Origin: Aplectana chamaeleonis
Taxonomy: Eukaryota > Nematoda > Chromadorea > Rhabditida > Cosmocercidae
Reading direction: 5' to 3'
Assembly (NCBI GenBank): GCA_029168955.1
Contig: JAPDOI010000437.1
Span: forward strand, 248,001-312,000
Length of the DNA stretch: 64,000 nucleotides
In this document: piece by piece, positions 12,641 to 27,400 of the stretch
Numbering within the stretch: the stretch's first letter is position 1
How the letters are laid out: every line of letters starts with the position of its first letter
Position numbers and translations under genes: made by a program
Notes under the pieces: generated by a model
What the model was told of the DNA's origin: nothing
The model's database searches: none
What the model saw: only the letters and a program-made list of their open reading frames with translations

Positions 12641-15600
12641 AATATTCGGACATTATTCAAATTCGACTATTCGGAAAAGGTGAATATTCGGACATTATTC
12701 GAATTCGACTATTCGGAAAAGGTGAATATTCGAATATTATTCAAATTCGACTATACGCAAAGGTGAAAATTCGAACATTATTCGAATTCGACTATTCGGA
12801 AAAGGTGAATATTCGAATATTATTCGAATTCGACTATTCGGAAAAGGTGAATATTCGAATATTATTCGAATTCGACTATTCGGAAAAGGTGAATATTCGA
12901 ATATTATTCGAATTCGACTATTCGGAAAAGGTGAATATTCGAATATTATTCGAATTCGACTATTCGCAAAAGGTGAATATTCGAATATTATTCGAATTCG
13001 ACTATTCGGAAAAGGTGAATATTCGAATATTATTCGAATTCGACTATTCGGAAAAGGTGAATATTCGAATATTATTCGAATTCGACTATTCGGAAAAGGT
13101 GAATATTCGAATATTATTCGAATTCGACTATTCGGAAAAGGTGAATATTCGAACATTATTCGAATTCGACTATTCGGAAAAGGTGAATATTCGAATATTA
13201 TTCGAATTCGACTATTCGCAAAAGGTGAGTATTCGAATATTATTCGAATTCGACTATTCGCAAAAGGTGAATATTCGAATATTATTCGAATTCGACTATT
13301 CGGAAAAGGTGAATATTCGAACATTATTCAAATTCGACTATTCGCCAAAGGTGAATATTCGAATATTATTCGAATTCGACTATTCGCAAAAGGTGAATAC
13401 TCGAACATTATTCGAATTCAACTATTCGGAAAATGTGAATATTCGAACATTATTCGAATTCGACTATTCGGAAAAGGTGAATATTCGAATATTATTCGAA
13501 TTCGACTATTCGCAAAAGGTGAGTATTCGAATATTATTCCAATTCGACTATTCGGAAAATGTGAATGCTCGAATATTATTCGAATTCGACTATTCGGAAA
13601 AGGTGAATATTCGAACATTATTCGAATTCGACTATTCGGAAAAGGTGAATATTCGAATATTATTCGAATTCGACTATTCGGAAAAGGTGAATATTCGAAC
13701 ATTATTCGAATTTGACTATTCGGAAAATGTGAATATTCGAACATTATTCGAATTCGACTATTCGGAAAAGGTGAATATTCGAATATTATTCGAATTCGAC
13801 TATTCGCAAAAGGTGAGTATTCGAATATTATTCGAATTCGACTATTCGAAAAGGTGAATATTCGAACATTATTCGAATTCAACTATTCGGAAAAGGTGAA
13901 TATTCGAATATTATTCGAATTCGAATATTCGGAAAAGGTGAATATTCGAATATTATTCAAATTCGACTATTCGGAAAAGGTGAATATTCGAATATTATTC
14001 GAATTCGACTATTCGGAAAAGGTGAATATTCGAATATTATTCGAATTCGACTATTCGGAAAAGGTGAATATTCGAATATTATTCGAATTCGACTATTCGG
14101 AAAAGGTGAATATTCGAATATTATTCGAATTCGACTATTCGCAAAGGTGAATATTCGAATATTATTCGAATTCGACTATTCGGAAAAGGTGAATATTCGA
14201 ATATTATTCGAATTCGACTATTCGGAAAAGGTGAATATTCGAATATTATTCGAATTCGACTATTCGGAAAAGGTGAATATTCGAATATTATTCGAATTCG
14301 ACTATTCGGAAAAGGTGAATATTCGAATATTATTCGAATTCGACTATTCGGAAAAGGTGAATATTCGAATATTATTCGAATTCGACTATACGCAAAGGTG
14401 AATATTGGAACATTATTCGAATTCGACTATTCGGAAAAGGTGAATATTCGAATACTATTCGAATTCGACTATTCGGAAAAGGTGAATATTCGAATATTAT
14501 TCGAATTCGACTATTCGGAAAAGGTGAATATTCGAATACTATTCGAATTCGACTATACGCAAAAGGTGAAAATTCGAATATTATTCGAATTAGACTATTC
14601 GGAAAAAGTGAATAATCGAATAATATTCGAATAAGACTATTCGCAAAAGGTGAATATTCGGATATTATTCAAATTCGACTATTCGGAAAAGGTGAATATT
14701 CGAATATTATTCGAATTCGACTATTCGCAAAGGTGAATATTCGGATATTATTCGAATTCGACTATTCGGAAAAGGTGAATATTTAAATATTATTCAAATT
14801 CGACTATTCGGAAAAGGTGAATATTCGAATATTATTCGAATTCAACTATTCGGAAAAGGTGAATATTCGAATATTATTCGAATTCGACTATTCGCAAGAA
14901 GTGAAAATTCGAACATTATTCGAATTCGACTATTCGGAAAAGGTGAATATTCGAATATTATTCGAATTTGACTATTCGGAAAAGGTGAATATTCGAATAT
15001 TATTCGAATTAGACTATTCGGAAAAGGTGAATATTCGAATATTATTCGAATTCGACTATACGCAAAAGGTGAATATTCGGACACTATTCAAATTCGACTA
15101 TTCGGAAAAGGTGAATATTCGAATATTATTCGAATTCGACTATTCGGAAAAGGTGAATATTCGAATATTATTCGAATTAGACTATTCGGAAAAGGTGAAT
15201 ATTCGAATATTATTCGAATTCGACTATTCGGAAAAGGTGAATATTCGGACATTATTCAAATTCGACTATTCGGAAAAGGTGAATATTCGAATATTATTCG
15301 AATTTGACTATTCGCAAAAGGTGAAAATTCGAACATTATTCGAATTCGACTATACGCAAAAGGTGAATATTCGGACACTATTCAAATTCGACTATTCGGA
15401 AAAGGTGAATATTCGAATATTATTCGAATTAGACTATTCGGAAAAGGTGAATATTCGAATATTATTCGAATTCGACTATTCGCAAAAGGTGAAAATTCGA
15501 AAAATATTCGAACTCGACTATTCGCAAGAGGTGAATATTCGAATATTATTCGAATTCGACTAGTCGGGAAAGGTGAATATTCGAATATTATTCGAATTCG

Positions 15601-18600
15601 ACTAGTCGGGAAAGGTGAATATTCGAATATTATTCAAATACGACCATTCGGAAAAGGTGAATATTCGGACATTATTCGAATTCGACTATTCGCAAAAGGT
15701 GAAAATTCGAACATTATTCGAATTCGACTGTTGACAAAAGGTGAATATTCGATTATTATTCGAATTCGACTGGTCGGGAAAGGTGAATATTCGAATATTA
15801 TTCAAATTCGACTATTCGGAAAAGGTGAATATTTGAATATTATTCGAATCCGACTATTGGCAAAGAAGAATATTCGAATGTTATTCGAATTCGACTATAC
15901 GGAAAGGTGAATATTCGAATATTATTCGAATTCGACTATTCGGAAAGGGTGAATATTCGAATATTATTCGAATTCGACTATTCGGAAAGGGTGAATATTC
16001 GAATATTATTCGAATTCGACTATTCGGAAATGGTGAATATTCGAATATTATTCGAATTCGACTATTCGGAAAAGGTGAATATTCGAGTATTATTCGAATT
16101 CGACTATTCGGAAAAGGTGAATATTCGAATATTATTCGAATTCGACTATTCGGAAAAGGTGAATATTCGAATATTATTCGAATTCGACTATTCGGAAAAG
16201 GTGAATATTCGAATATTATTCGAATTCGACTATTCGGAAAAGGTGAATATTCGAATATTATTCGAATTCGACTATTCGGAAAAGGTGAAAATTCGAATAT
16301 TATTCAAATTCGACTATTCGGAAAAGGTGAATATTCGAATATTATTCGAATTCGACTATTCGGAAAAGGTGAATATTCGAATACTATTCGAATTCGACTA
16401 TACGCAAAAGGTGAAAATTCTAACATTATTCGAATTCGACTATACGCAAAAGGTGAATATTCGAATATTATTCGAATTCGACTATTCGGAAAAAGGTGAA
16501 TATTCGGATATTATTCGAATTCGACTATTCGGAAAAGGTGAATATTTAAATATTATTCAAATTCGACTATTCGGAAAAGGTGAATATTCGAATATTATTC
16601 GAATTCAACTATTCGGAAAAGGTGAATATTCGAATATTATTCGAATTCGACTATTCGCAAAAGGTGAGTATTCGAATATTATTCCAATTCGACTATTCGG
16701 AAAGGTGAATATTCGAATATTATTCAAATTCGACTATTCGGAAAAGGTGAATATTCGAATATTATTCGAATTCGACTATTCGAAAAGGTGAATATTCGAA
16801 TATTATTCGAATTCGACTATACGGAAAAGGTGAATATTCGAATATTATTCGAATTCGACTATTCGGAAAAGGTGAATATTCGAACATTATTCAAATTCGA
16901 CTATTCGCCAAAGGTGAATATTCGAATATTATTCGAATTCGACTATTCGCAAAAGGTGAATACTCGAATATTATTCGAATTCGACTATTCGGAAAAGATG
17001 AATATTCGAATATTATTCGAATTCGACTATTCGGAAAAGGTGAATATTCGAATATTATTCGAATTCGACTATTCGGAAAAGGTGAATTTCGAATATTATT
17101 CGAATTCGACTATTCGGAAAAGGTGAATATTCGAATATTATTCGAATGCGACTATTCGGAAAAGGTGAATATTCGAATATTATTCGAATTTGACTATTCG
17201 GAAAAGGTGAATATTCGAATATTATTCGAATTCGACTATTCGGAAAAGGTGAAAATTCAAACATTATTCGAATTCGACTATTCGCAAAAGGTGAGTATTC
17301 GAATATTATTCGAATTCGACTATTCGGAAAAGGTGAATATTCGAATGTTATTCGAATTCGACCATTCGGCAAAGGTGAATATTCGAATATTATTCGAATT
17401 CGACTATTCGGAAAAGGTGAATATTCGAATATTATTCGAATTAGACTATTCGGAAAAGGTGAATATTCGAATATTATTCGAATTCGACTATTCGCAAAAG
17501 GTGAATATTCGAATATTATTCGAATTAGACTATTCGGAAAAATGTGAATATTAGAATATTGTTCGAATTCGACTATTCGGAAAAGGTGAATATTCGAATA
17601 TTATTCGAATTCGACTATTCGGAAAAGGTGAATATTCGAATATTATTCGAATTCGACTATTCGGAAAAGGTGAATATTCGAATATTATTCGAATTCGACT
17701 ATTCGGAAAAGGTGAATATTCGAATATTATTCGAATTCGACTATTCGGAAAAGGTGAATATTCGAATATTATTCGAATTCGACTATTCGGAAAAGGTGAA
17801 TATTCGGACATTATTCAAATTCGACTATTCGGAAAAGGTGAATATTCGAATATTATTCGAATTCGACTATTCGGAAAAGGTGAATATTCGAATATTATTA
17901 GAATTCGACTATACGCAAAAGGAGAAAATTCGAACATTATTCGAATTCGACTATTCGGAAAAGGTGAATATTCGAATATTATTCGAATTCGACTATTCGG
18001 AAAAGGTGAATATTCGAACATTATTCGAATTCTACTTTTCGGAAAAGGTGAATATTCGGACATTATTCGAATTGGACTATTCTGAAAAGGTGAATATTCG
18101 AATATTATTCGAATTCGACTATTCGGAAAAGGTGAATATTCGAATATTATTCGAATTCGACTATTCGGAAAGGTGAATATTCGAATATTATTCGAATTCG
18201 ACTATTCGGAAAAGGTGAATATTCGAATATTATTCGAATTCGACTATTCGGAAAAGGTGAATATTCGAATATTATTCGAATTAGACTATTCGGAAAAGGT
18301 GAATATTCGAATATTATTCGAATACGACTATTCGCAAAAGGTGAATATTCGAATATTATTCGAATTAGACTATTCGGAAAAGGTGAATATTCGGACATTA
18401 TTCAAATTCGACTATTCGGAAAAGGTGAATATTCGAATATTATTCGAATTCGACTATTCGGAAAAGGTGAATATTCGAATACTATTCGAATTCGACTATA
18501 CGCAAAAGGTGAATATTAGAATATTGTTCGAATTCGACTATTCGGAAAAGGTGAATATTCGGACATTATTCAAATTCGACTATTCGGAAAAGGTGAATAT

Positions 18601-20159
18601 TCGAATATTATTCGAATTAGACTATTCGGAAAAGGTGAATATTCGAATATTATTCGAATTCGACTATTCGGAAAAGGTGAATATTCGAATATTATTCGAA
18701 TTCGACTATACGCAAAAGGTGAATATTCGAATATTATTCGAATTCGACTATTCGGCAAAGGTGAATATTCGAATATTATTCGAATTCGACTATTCGGAAA
18801 AGGTGAATATTCGAATATTATTCGAATTTGACTATTCGCAAAAGGTAAATATTCGAATATTATTCGAATTAGACTATTTGGAAAAGGTGAATATTCGAAT
18901 ATTATTCGAATTCGTCTATTCGCAAAAAGTGAAAATTCGAACTTTTTTCGAATTCGACTCTTCGGAAAAGGTGAATATTCGAATATTATTCGAATTCGAC
19001 TATTCGGAAAGGGTGAATATTCGAATATTATCCGAATTCGACTATTCGGAAAAGGTGAATATTCGGACATTATTCAAATTCGACTATTCGGAAAAGGTGA
19101 ATATTCGAATATTATTCGAATTAGACTATTCGGAAAAGGTGAATATTCGAATATTATTCGAATTCGACTATTCGCAAAAGGTGAATATTCGAATATTATT
19201 CGAATTAGACTATTCGGAAAAATGTGAATATTAGAATATTGTTCGAATTCGACTATTCGGAAAAGGTGAATATTCGGACATTATTCAAATTCGACTATTC
19301 GGAAAAGGTGAATATTCGAATATTATTCGAATTCGACTATACGCAAAAGGTGAAAATTCGAACATTATTCGAATTTGACTATTCGGAAAAGGTGAATATT
19401 CGGACATTATTCAAATTCGACTATTCGGAAAAGGTGAATATTCGAATATTATTCGAATTAGACTATTCGGAAAAATGTGAATATTAGAATATTGTTCGAA
19501 TTCGACTATACGCAAAAGGTGAAAATTCGAACATTATTCGAATTTGACTATTCGGAAAAGGTGAATATTCGGACATTATTCAAATTCGACTATTCGGAAA
19601 AGGTGAATATTCGAATATTATTCGAATTAGACTATTCGGAAAAGGTGAATATTCGAATATTATTCGAATTCGACTATTCGCAAAAGGTGAATATTCGAAT
19701 ATTATTCGAATTAGACTATTCGGAAAAATGTGAATATTCGGACATTATTCAAATCCGACTATTCGGAAAAGGTGAATATTCGAATATTATTCAAATAAGA
19801 CTATTCGGAAAAGGTGAATATTCGAATATTATTCGAATTCGACTATACGCAAAAGGTGAATATTCGAATATTATTCGAATTAGACTATTCGGAAAAGGTG
19901 AATATTCGAATATTATTCGAATTAGATTATCGGAAAAGGTGAATATTCGAATATTATTCAAATAAGACTATTCGGAAAAGGTGAATATTCGAATATTATT
20001 CGAATTCGACTATACGCAAAAGGTGAATATTCGAATATTATTCGAATTCGACTATACGCAAAAGGTCAATATTCGGATATTATTCGAATTATACTATTCG
20101 GAAAGGTGATTATTCGAATATTATTGGAATTCGACTATTCGTAAAAGGTGAAAATTCGA

Positions 20160-20500
20160 ACATTATTCGAATTCGACTATACGCAAAAGGTGAATATTCG
20201 AATATTATTCGAATTCGACTATACGCAAAAGGTGAATATTCGAATATTATTCGAATTCGACTATACGCAAAAGGTGAAAATTCGAACATTATTCGAATTC
20301 GACTATACGCAAAAGGTGAATATTCGAATATTATTCGAATTCGACTATACGCAAAAGGTGAATATTCGAATATTATTCGAATTCGACTATACGCAAAAGG
20401 TGAATATTCGAATATTATTCGAATTCGACTATACGCAAAAGGTGAAAATTCGAACATTATTCGAATTCGACTATACGCAAAAGGTGAATATTCGAATATT
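20160..20500. repeat. Run of TACGC-type satellite monomers
   Basis: Eight or more consecutive monomers carry CTATACGCAAAAGG instead of CTATTCGGAAAAGG. Within them, GTGAAAATTCGAACATT copies alternate with GTGAATATTCGAATATT copies about every three or four units. This shows amplification of the second main monomer class as a block, separate from the TTCGG runs. Confidence 0.8.
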
Positions 20501-23500
20501 ATTCGAATTAGACTATTCGGAAAAGGTGAGTATTCGAATATTATTCGAATTAGATTATCGGAAAAGGTGAATATTCGAATATTATTCGAATTCGACTATA
20601 CGCAAAAGGTGAAAATTCGAACATTATTCGAATTCGACTATACGCAAAAGGTGAATATTCGAATATTATTCGAATTCGACTATACGCAAAAGGTGAATAT
20701 TCGAATATTATTCGAATTAGACTATTCGGAAAATGTGAATATTAGAATATTGTTCGAATTCGACTATTCGGAAAAGGTGAATATTCGAATATTATTCGAA
20801 TTCGACTATACGCAAAAGGTGAAAATTCGAACATTATTCGAATTTGACTATTCGGAAAAGGTGAATATTCGGACATTATTCAAATTCGACTATTCGGAAA
20901 AGGTGAATATTCGAATATTATTCGAATTCGACTATTCGGAAAAGGTGAATATTCGAATATTATTCGAATTCGACTATTCGGAAAAGGTGAATATTCGAAT
21001 ATTATTCGAATTCGACTATACGCAAAAGGTGAAAATTCGAATATTATTCGAATTCGACTATTCGGAAAAGGTGAATATTCGGACATTATTCAAATTCGAC
21101 TATTCGGAAAAATGTGAATATTAGAATATTGTTCGAATTCGACTATACGCAAAAGGTGAAAATTCGAATATTATTCGAATTCGACTATTCGCAGAGGTGA
21201 ATATTCGAATATTAGTCGAATTCGGCTATTCGCAAAAGGTGAATATTCGAATATTATTCGAATTCGACTATTCGGAAAAGGTGAATATTCGAATATTATT
21301 CGAATTCGACTATTCGCAAAGGTGAATATTCGAATATTATTCGAATTCGACTATACGCAAAAGGTGAAAATTCGAACATTATTCGAATTTGACTATTCGA
21401 AAAAAGGTGAATATTCGGACATTATCCAAATTCGACTATTCGGAAAAGGTGAATATTCGAATATTATTCGAATTAGACTATTCGGAAAAGGTGAAAATTC
21501 GAATATTATTCAAATTCGACTATTCGGAAAAGGTGAATATTCGAATATTATTCGAATTCGACTATTCGCAAAAGGTGAATATTCGGACACTATTCAAATT
21601 CGACTATTCGGAAAAGGTGAATATTAGAATATTGTTCGAATTCGACTATTCGGAAAAGGTGAATATTCGAATATTATTCGAATTCGACTATACGCAAAGG
21701 TGAATATTCGAATATTATTCGAATTCGACTATACGCAAAAGGTGAAAATTCGAACATTATTCGAATTTGACTATTCGGAAAAGGTGAATATTCGGACATT
21801 ATTCAAATTCGACTATTCGGAAAAGGTGAATATTCGAATATTATTCGAATTAGACTATTCGGAAAAGGTGAATATTCGAATATTATTCGAATTCGACTAT
21901 ACGCAAAAGGTGAATATTCGAATATTATTCGAATTAGACTATTCGGAAAAGGTGAATATTCGAATACTATTCGAATTCGACTATACGCAAAAGGTGAAAA
22001 TTCGGACACTATTCAAATTCGACTATTCGGAAAAGGTGAATATTCGAATATTATTCGAATTTGACTATTCGCAAAAGGTGAAAATTCGGACATTATTCAA
22101 ATTCGACTATTCGGAAAAGGTGAATATTCGAATATTATTCGAATTCGACTATACGCAAAGGTGAATATTCGAATATTATTCGAATTCGACTGTTTGGAAA
22201 AGGTGAATATTCGAATATTATTCGAATTCGACTATTCGGAAAAGGTGAATATTCGAATATTATTCGAATTCGACTATTCGGAAAAGGTGAATATTCGAAT
22301 ATTATTCGAATTCGACTATTCGGAAAAGGTGAATATTCGGACATTATTCAAATTCGACTATTCGGAAAAGGTGAATATTCGAATATTATTCGAATTCGAC
22401 TATTCGGAAAAGGTGAATATTCGAATATTATTCGAATTCGACTATTCGCAAAGGTGAATATTCGAATATTATTCGAATTCGACTATTCGGAAAAGGTGAA
22501 TATTCGAATATTATTCGAATTCGACTATTCGCAAAGGTGAATATTCGAATATTATTCGAATTCGACTATTCGGAAAGGTGAATATTCGAATATTATTCGA
22601 ATTCGACTATTCGCAAAGGTGAATATTCGAATATTATTCGAATTCGACTATTCGGAAAAGGTGAATATTCGAATATTATTCGAATTCGACTATTCGGAAA
22701 AGGTGAATATTCGAATATTATTCGAATTCGACTATACGCAAAAGGTGAAAATTCGAATATTATTCGAATTTGACTAATCGGAAAAGGTGAATATTCGGAC
22801 ACTATTCAAATTCGACTATTCGGAAAAGGTGAATATTCGAATATTATTCGAATTCGACTATACGCAAAAGGTGAAAATTCGAATATTATTCGAATTCGAC
22901 TATTCGGAAAAGGTGAATATTCGGACATTATTCAAATTCGACTATTCGGAAAAGGTGAATATTCGAATATTATTCGAATTCGACTATTCGGAAAAGGTGA
23001 ATATTCGAATATTATTCGAATTCGACTATTCGGAAAAGGTGAATATTCGAATATTATTCGAATTAGACTATTCGGAAAAATGTGAATATTAGAATATTGT
23101 TCGAATTCGACTATTCGGAAAAGGTGAATATTCGAATATTATTCGAATTCGACTATTCGCAAAAGGTGAATATTCGAATATTATTCGAATTCGACTATTC
23201 GGAAAAGGTGAATATTCGAATATTATTCGAATTCGACTATTCGGAAAAGGTGAATATTCGAATATTATTCGAATTCGACTATTCGGAAAAGGTGAATATT
23301 CGAATATTATTCGAATTCGACTATACGCAAAAGGTGAAAATTCGAACATTATTCGAATTTGACTATTCGGAAAAGGTGAATATTCGGACATTATTCAAAT
23401 TCGACTATTCGGAAAAGGTGAATATTCGAATATTATTCGAATTAGACTATTCGGAAAAGGTGAATATTCGAATACTATTCGAATTCGACTATACGCAAAA

Positions 23501-24074
23501 GGTGAAAATTCGGACACTATTCAAATTCGACTATTCGGAAAAGGTGAATATTCGAATATTATTCGAATTTGACTATTCGGAAAAGGTGAATATTCGGATA
23601 TTATTCGAATTCGACTATTTGGAAAAGGTGAATATTCCAACATTATTCGAATTCGACTATTCGCGAAAGGTGAAAATTCGAACATTATTCGAATTCGACT
23701 ATTCGCAAAAGGTGAGTAGTCGAATATTATTCGAATTCGACTATTCGGAAAAGGTGAATATTCGAATATTATTCAAATTCGACTATTCGGAAAAGGTGAA
23801 TATTCGGACATTATTCAAATTCGACTATTCGGAAAAGGTGAATATTCGAATATTATTCGAATTCGACTATACGCAAAAGGTGAAAATTCGAACATTATTC
23901 GAATTCGACTATTCGGAAAAGGTGAATATTCGGACATTATTCAAATTCGACTATTCGGAAAAGGTGAATATTCGAATATTATTCGAATTCGACTATACGC
24001 AAAAGGTGAAAATTCGAACATTATTCGAATTCGACTATACGCAAAAGGTGAATATTCGAATATTATTCGAATTC

Positions 24075-24470
24075 GACTATTCGGAAAAGGTGAATATTCG
24101 AATATTATTCGAATTCGACTATTCGGAAAAGGTGAATATTCGAATATTATTCGAATTCGACTATTCGGAAAAGGTGAATATTCGAATATTATTCGAATTC
24201 GACTATTCGGAAAAGGTGAATATTCGAATATTATTCGAATTCGACTATTCGGAAAAGGTGAATATTCGAATATTATTCGAATTCGACTATTCGGAAAAGG
24301 TGAATATTCGAATATTATTCGAATTCGACTATTCGGAAAAGGTGAATATTCGAATATTATTCGAATTCGACTATTCGGAAAAGGTGAATATTCGAATATT
24401 ATTCGAATTCGACTATTCGGAAAAGGTGAATATTCGAATATTATTCGAATTCGACTATTCGGAAAAGGTG
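24075..24470. repeat. Third homogenised run of basic monomers
   Basis: Nine to ten consecutive copies of the basic TTCGG monomer with no visible difference lie inside a region otherwise made of mixed higher-order repeats. They are flanked by TACGC-type copies on the left and a CGGACATT copy at about 24,477 on the right. Confidence 0.8.
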
Positions 24471-27400
24471 AATATTCGGACATTATTCAAATTCGACTAT
24501 TCGGAAAAGGTGAATATTCGAATATTATTCGAATTCGACTATACGCAAAAGGTGAATATTCGAATATTATTCGAATTCGACTATTCGGAAAAGGTGAATA
24601 TTCGAATATTATTCGAATTCGACTATTCGGAAAAGGTGAATATTCGAATATTATTCGAATTCGACTATTCGGAAAAGGTGAATATTCGGACATTATTCAA
24701 ATTCGACTATTCGGAAAAGGTGAATATTCGAATATTATTCGAATTAGACTATTCGGAAAAGGTGAATATTCGAATATTATTCGAATTCGACTATACGCAA
24801 AAGGTGAATATTCGAATATTATTCGAATTAGACTATTCGGAAAAGGTGAATATTCGAATATTATTCGAATTCGACTATTCGGAAAAGGTGAATATTCGAA
24901 TACTATTCAAATTCGACTATTCGGAAAAGGTGAATATTCGAATATTATTCGAATTCGACTATTCGGAAAAGGTGAATATTCGAATATTATTCGAATTCGA
25001 CTATACGCAAAAGGTGAAAATTCGAACATTATTCGAATTCGACTATACGCAAAAGGTGAATATTCGAATATTATTCGAATTCGACTATTCGGAAAAGGTG
25101 AATATTCGAATATTATTCGAATTCGACTATTCGGAAAAGGTGAATATTCGAATACTATTCGAATTCGACTATTCGGAAAATGTGAATATTCGAATATTGT
25201 TCGAATTCGACTATACGCAAAAAAAGGAGAATATTCGAATATTATTCGAATTCGACTATTCGGAAAAGGTGAATATTCGAATATTATTCGAATTAGACTG
25301 TTCGGAAAAGGTGAATATTCGAATATTATTCGAATTCGACTATACGCAAAAGGTGAATACTCGAATATTATTCGAACTAGACTATTCGGAAAAGGTGAAT
25401 ATTCGAATATTATTCGAATTCGACTATACGCAAAAGGTGAATATTCGAATTTTATTCGAATTAGACTATTCGGAAAAGGTGAATATTCGAATATTATTCG
25501 AATTCGACCATTCGGAAAAGGTGAATATTCGAATATTATTCGAATTCGACTATTCGGAAAAGGTGAATATTCGAATATTATTCGAATTCGACTATACGCA
25601 AAGGTGAATATTCGAACATTATTCAAATTCGACTATACGCAAAGGTGAATATTCGAATATTATTCGAATTCGACTATTCGGAAAAGGTGAATATTCGAAT
25701 ATTATTCGAATTAGACTATTCGGAAAAGGTGAGTATTCGAATATTATTCGAATTCGACTATACGCAAAAGGTGAATATTCGAATATTATTCGAATTCGAC
25801 TATACGCAAAAGGTGAAAATTCGAACATTATTCGAATCGACTATTTCGGAAAGGTGAATATTCGAACATTATTCGAATTCTACTATTCGGAAAAGGTGAA
25901 TATTCGAATATTATTCAAATAAGACTATTCGGAAAAGGTGAATATTCGAATATTATTCGAATTCGACTATACGCAAAAGGTGAAAATTCGAACATTATTC
26001 GAATTCGACTATACGCAAAAGGTGAATATTCGGACACTATTCAAATTCGACTATTCGGAAAAGGTGAATATTCGAATATTATTCAAATTCGACTATTCGG
26101 AAAAGGTGAATATTCGAATATTATTCGAATTAGACTATTCGGAAAAGGTGAATATTCGAATATTATTCGAATTCGACTATACGCAAAAGGTGAAAATTCG
26201 AACATTATTCGAATTTGACTATTCGGAAAAGGTGAATATTCGAATACTATTCGAATTCGACTATACGCAAAAGGTGAAAATTCGGACACTATTCAAATTC
26301 GACTATTCGGAAAAGGTGAATATTCGAATATTATTCGAATTTGACTATTCGCAAAAGGTGAAAATTCGAATATTATTCGAATTCGACTATTCGCAAAAGG
26401 TGAATATTCGAATATTATTCGAATTAGACTATTCGGAAAAGGTGAAAATTCGAATATTATTCAAATTCGACTATTCGGAAAAGGTGAATATTCGAATATT
26501 ATTCGAATTCGACTATTCGGAAAAGGTGAATATTCGAATATTATTCGAATTCGACTATCCGGAAATGGTGAATATTCGAATATTATTCGAATTCGACTAT
26601 TCGGAAAAGGTGAATATTCGAATATTATTCGAATTCGACTATCCGGAAATGGTGAATATTCGAATATTATTCGAATTCGACTATTCGGAAAAGGTGAATA
26701 TTCGAATATTATTCGAATTCGACTATTCGGAAAAGGTGAATATTCGAATATTATTCGAATTCGACTATTCGGAAAAGGTGAATATTCGAATATTATTCGA
26801 ATTCGACTATTCGGAAAAGGTGAATATTCGAATATTATTCGAATTCGACTATTCGGAAAAGGTGAATATTCGAATATTATTCGAATTCGACTATTCGGAA
26901 AAGGTGAATATTCGAATATTATTCGAATTCGACTATTCGGAAAAGGTGAATATTCGAATATTATTCGAATTCGACTATTCGGAAAAGGTGAATATTCGAA
27001 TATTATTCGAATTAGACTGTTCGGAAAAGGTGAATATTCGAATATTATTCGAATTAGATTATCGGAAAAGGTGAATATTCGAATATTATTCGAATTCGAC
27101 TATACGCAAAAGGTGAAAATTCGAATATTATTCGAATTCGACTATTCGGAAAAGGTGAATATTCGGACATTATTCAAATTCGACTATTCGGAAAAGGTGA
27201 ATATTCGAATATTATTCGAATTAGACTATTCGGAAAAGGTGAATATTCGAATATAATTCGAATTCGACTATACGCAAAAGGTGAAAATTCGAACATTATT
27301 CGAATTCGACTATTCGGAAAAGGTGAATATTCGGATATTATTCAAATTCGACTATTCGGAAAAGGTGAATATTCGGACATTATTCAAATTCGACTATTCG

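Noticed and set aside
12024..12653. Minus-strand open frame with FEYSPFPNSRIRII repeats
   Set aside because: It is the complement frame of the same satellite, not an independent protein.
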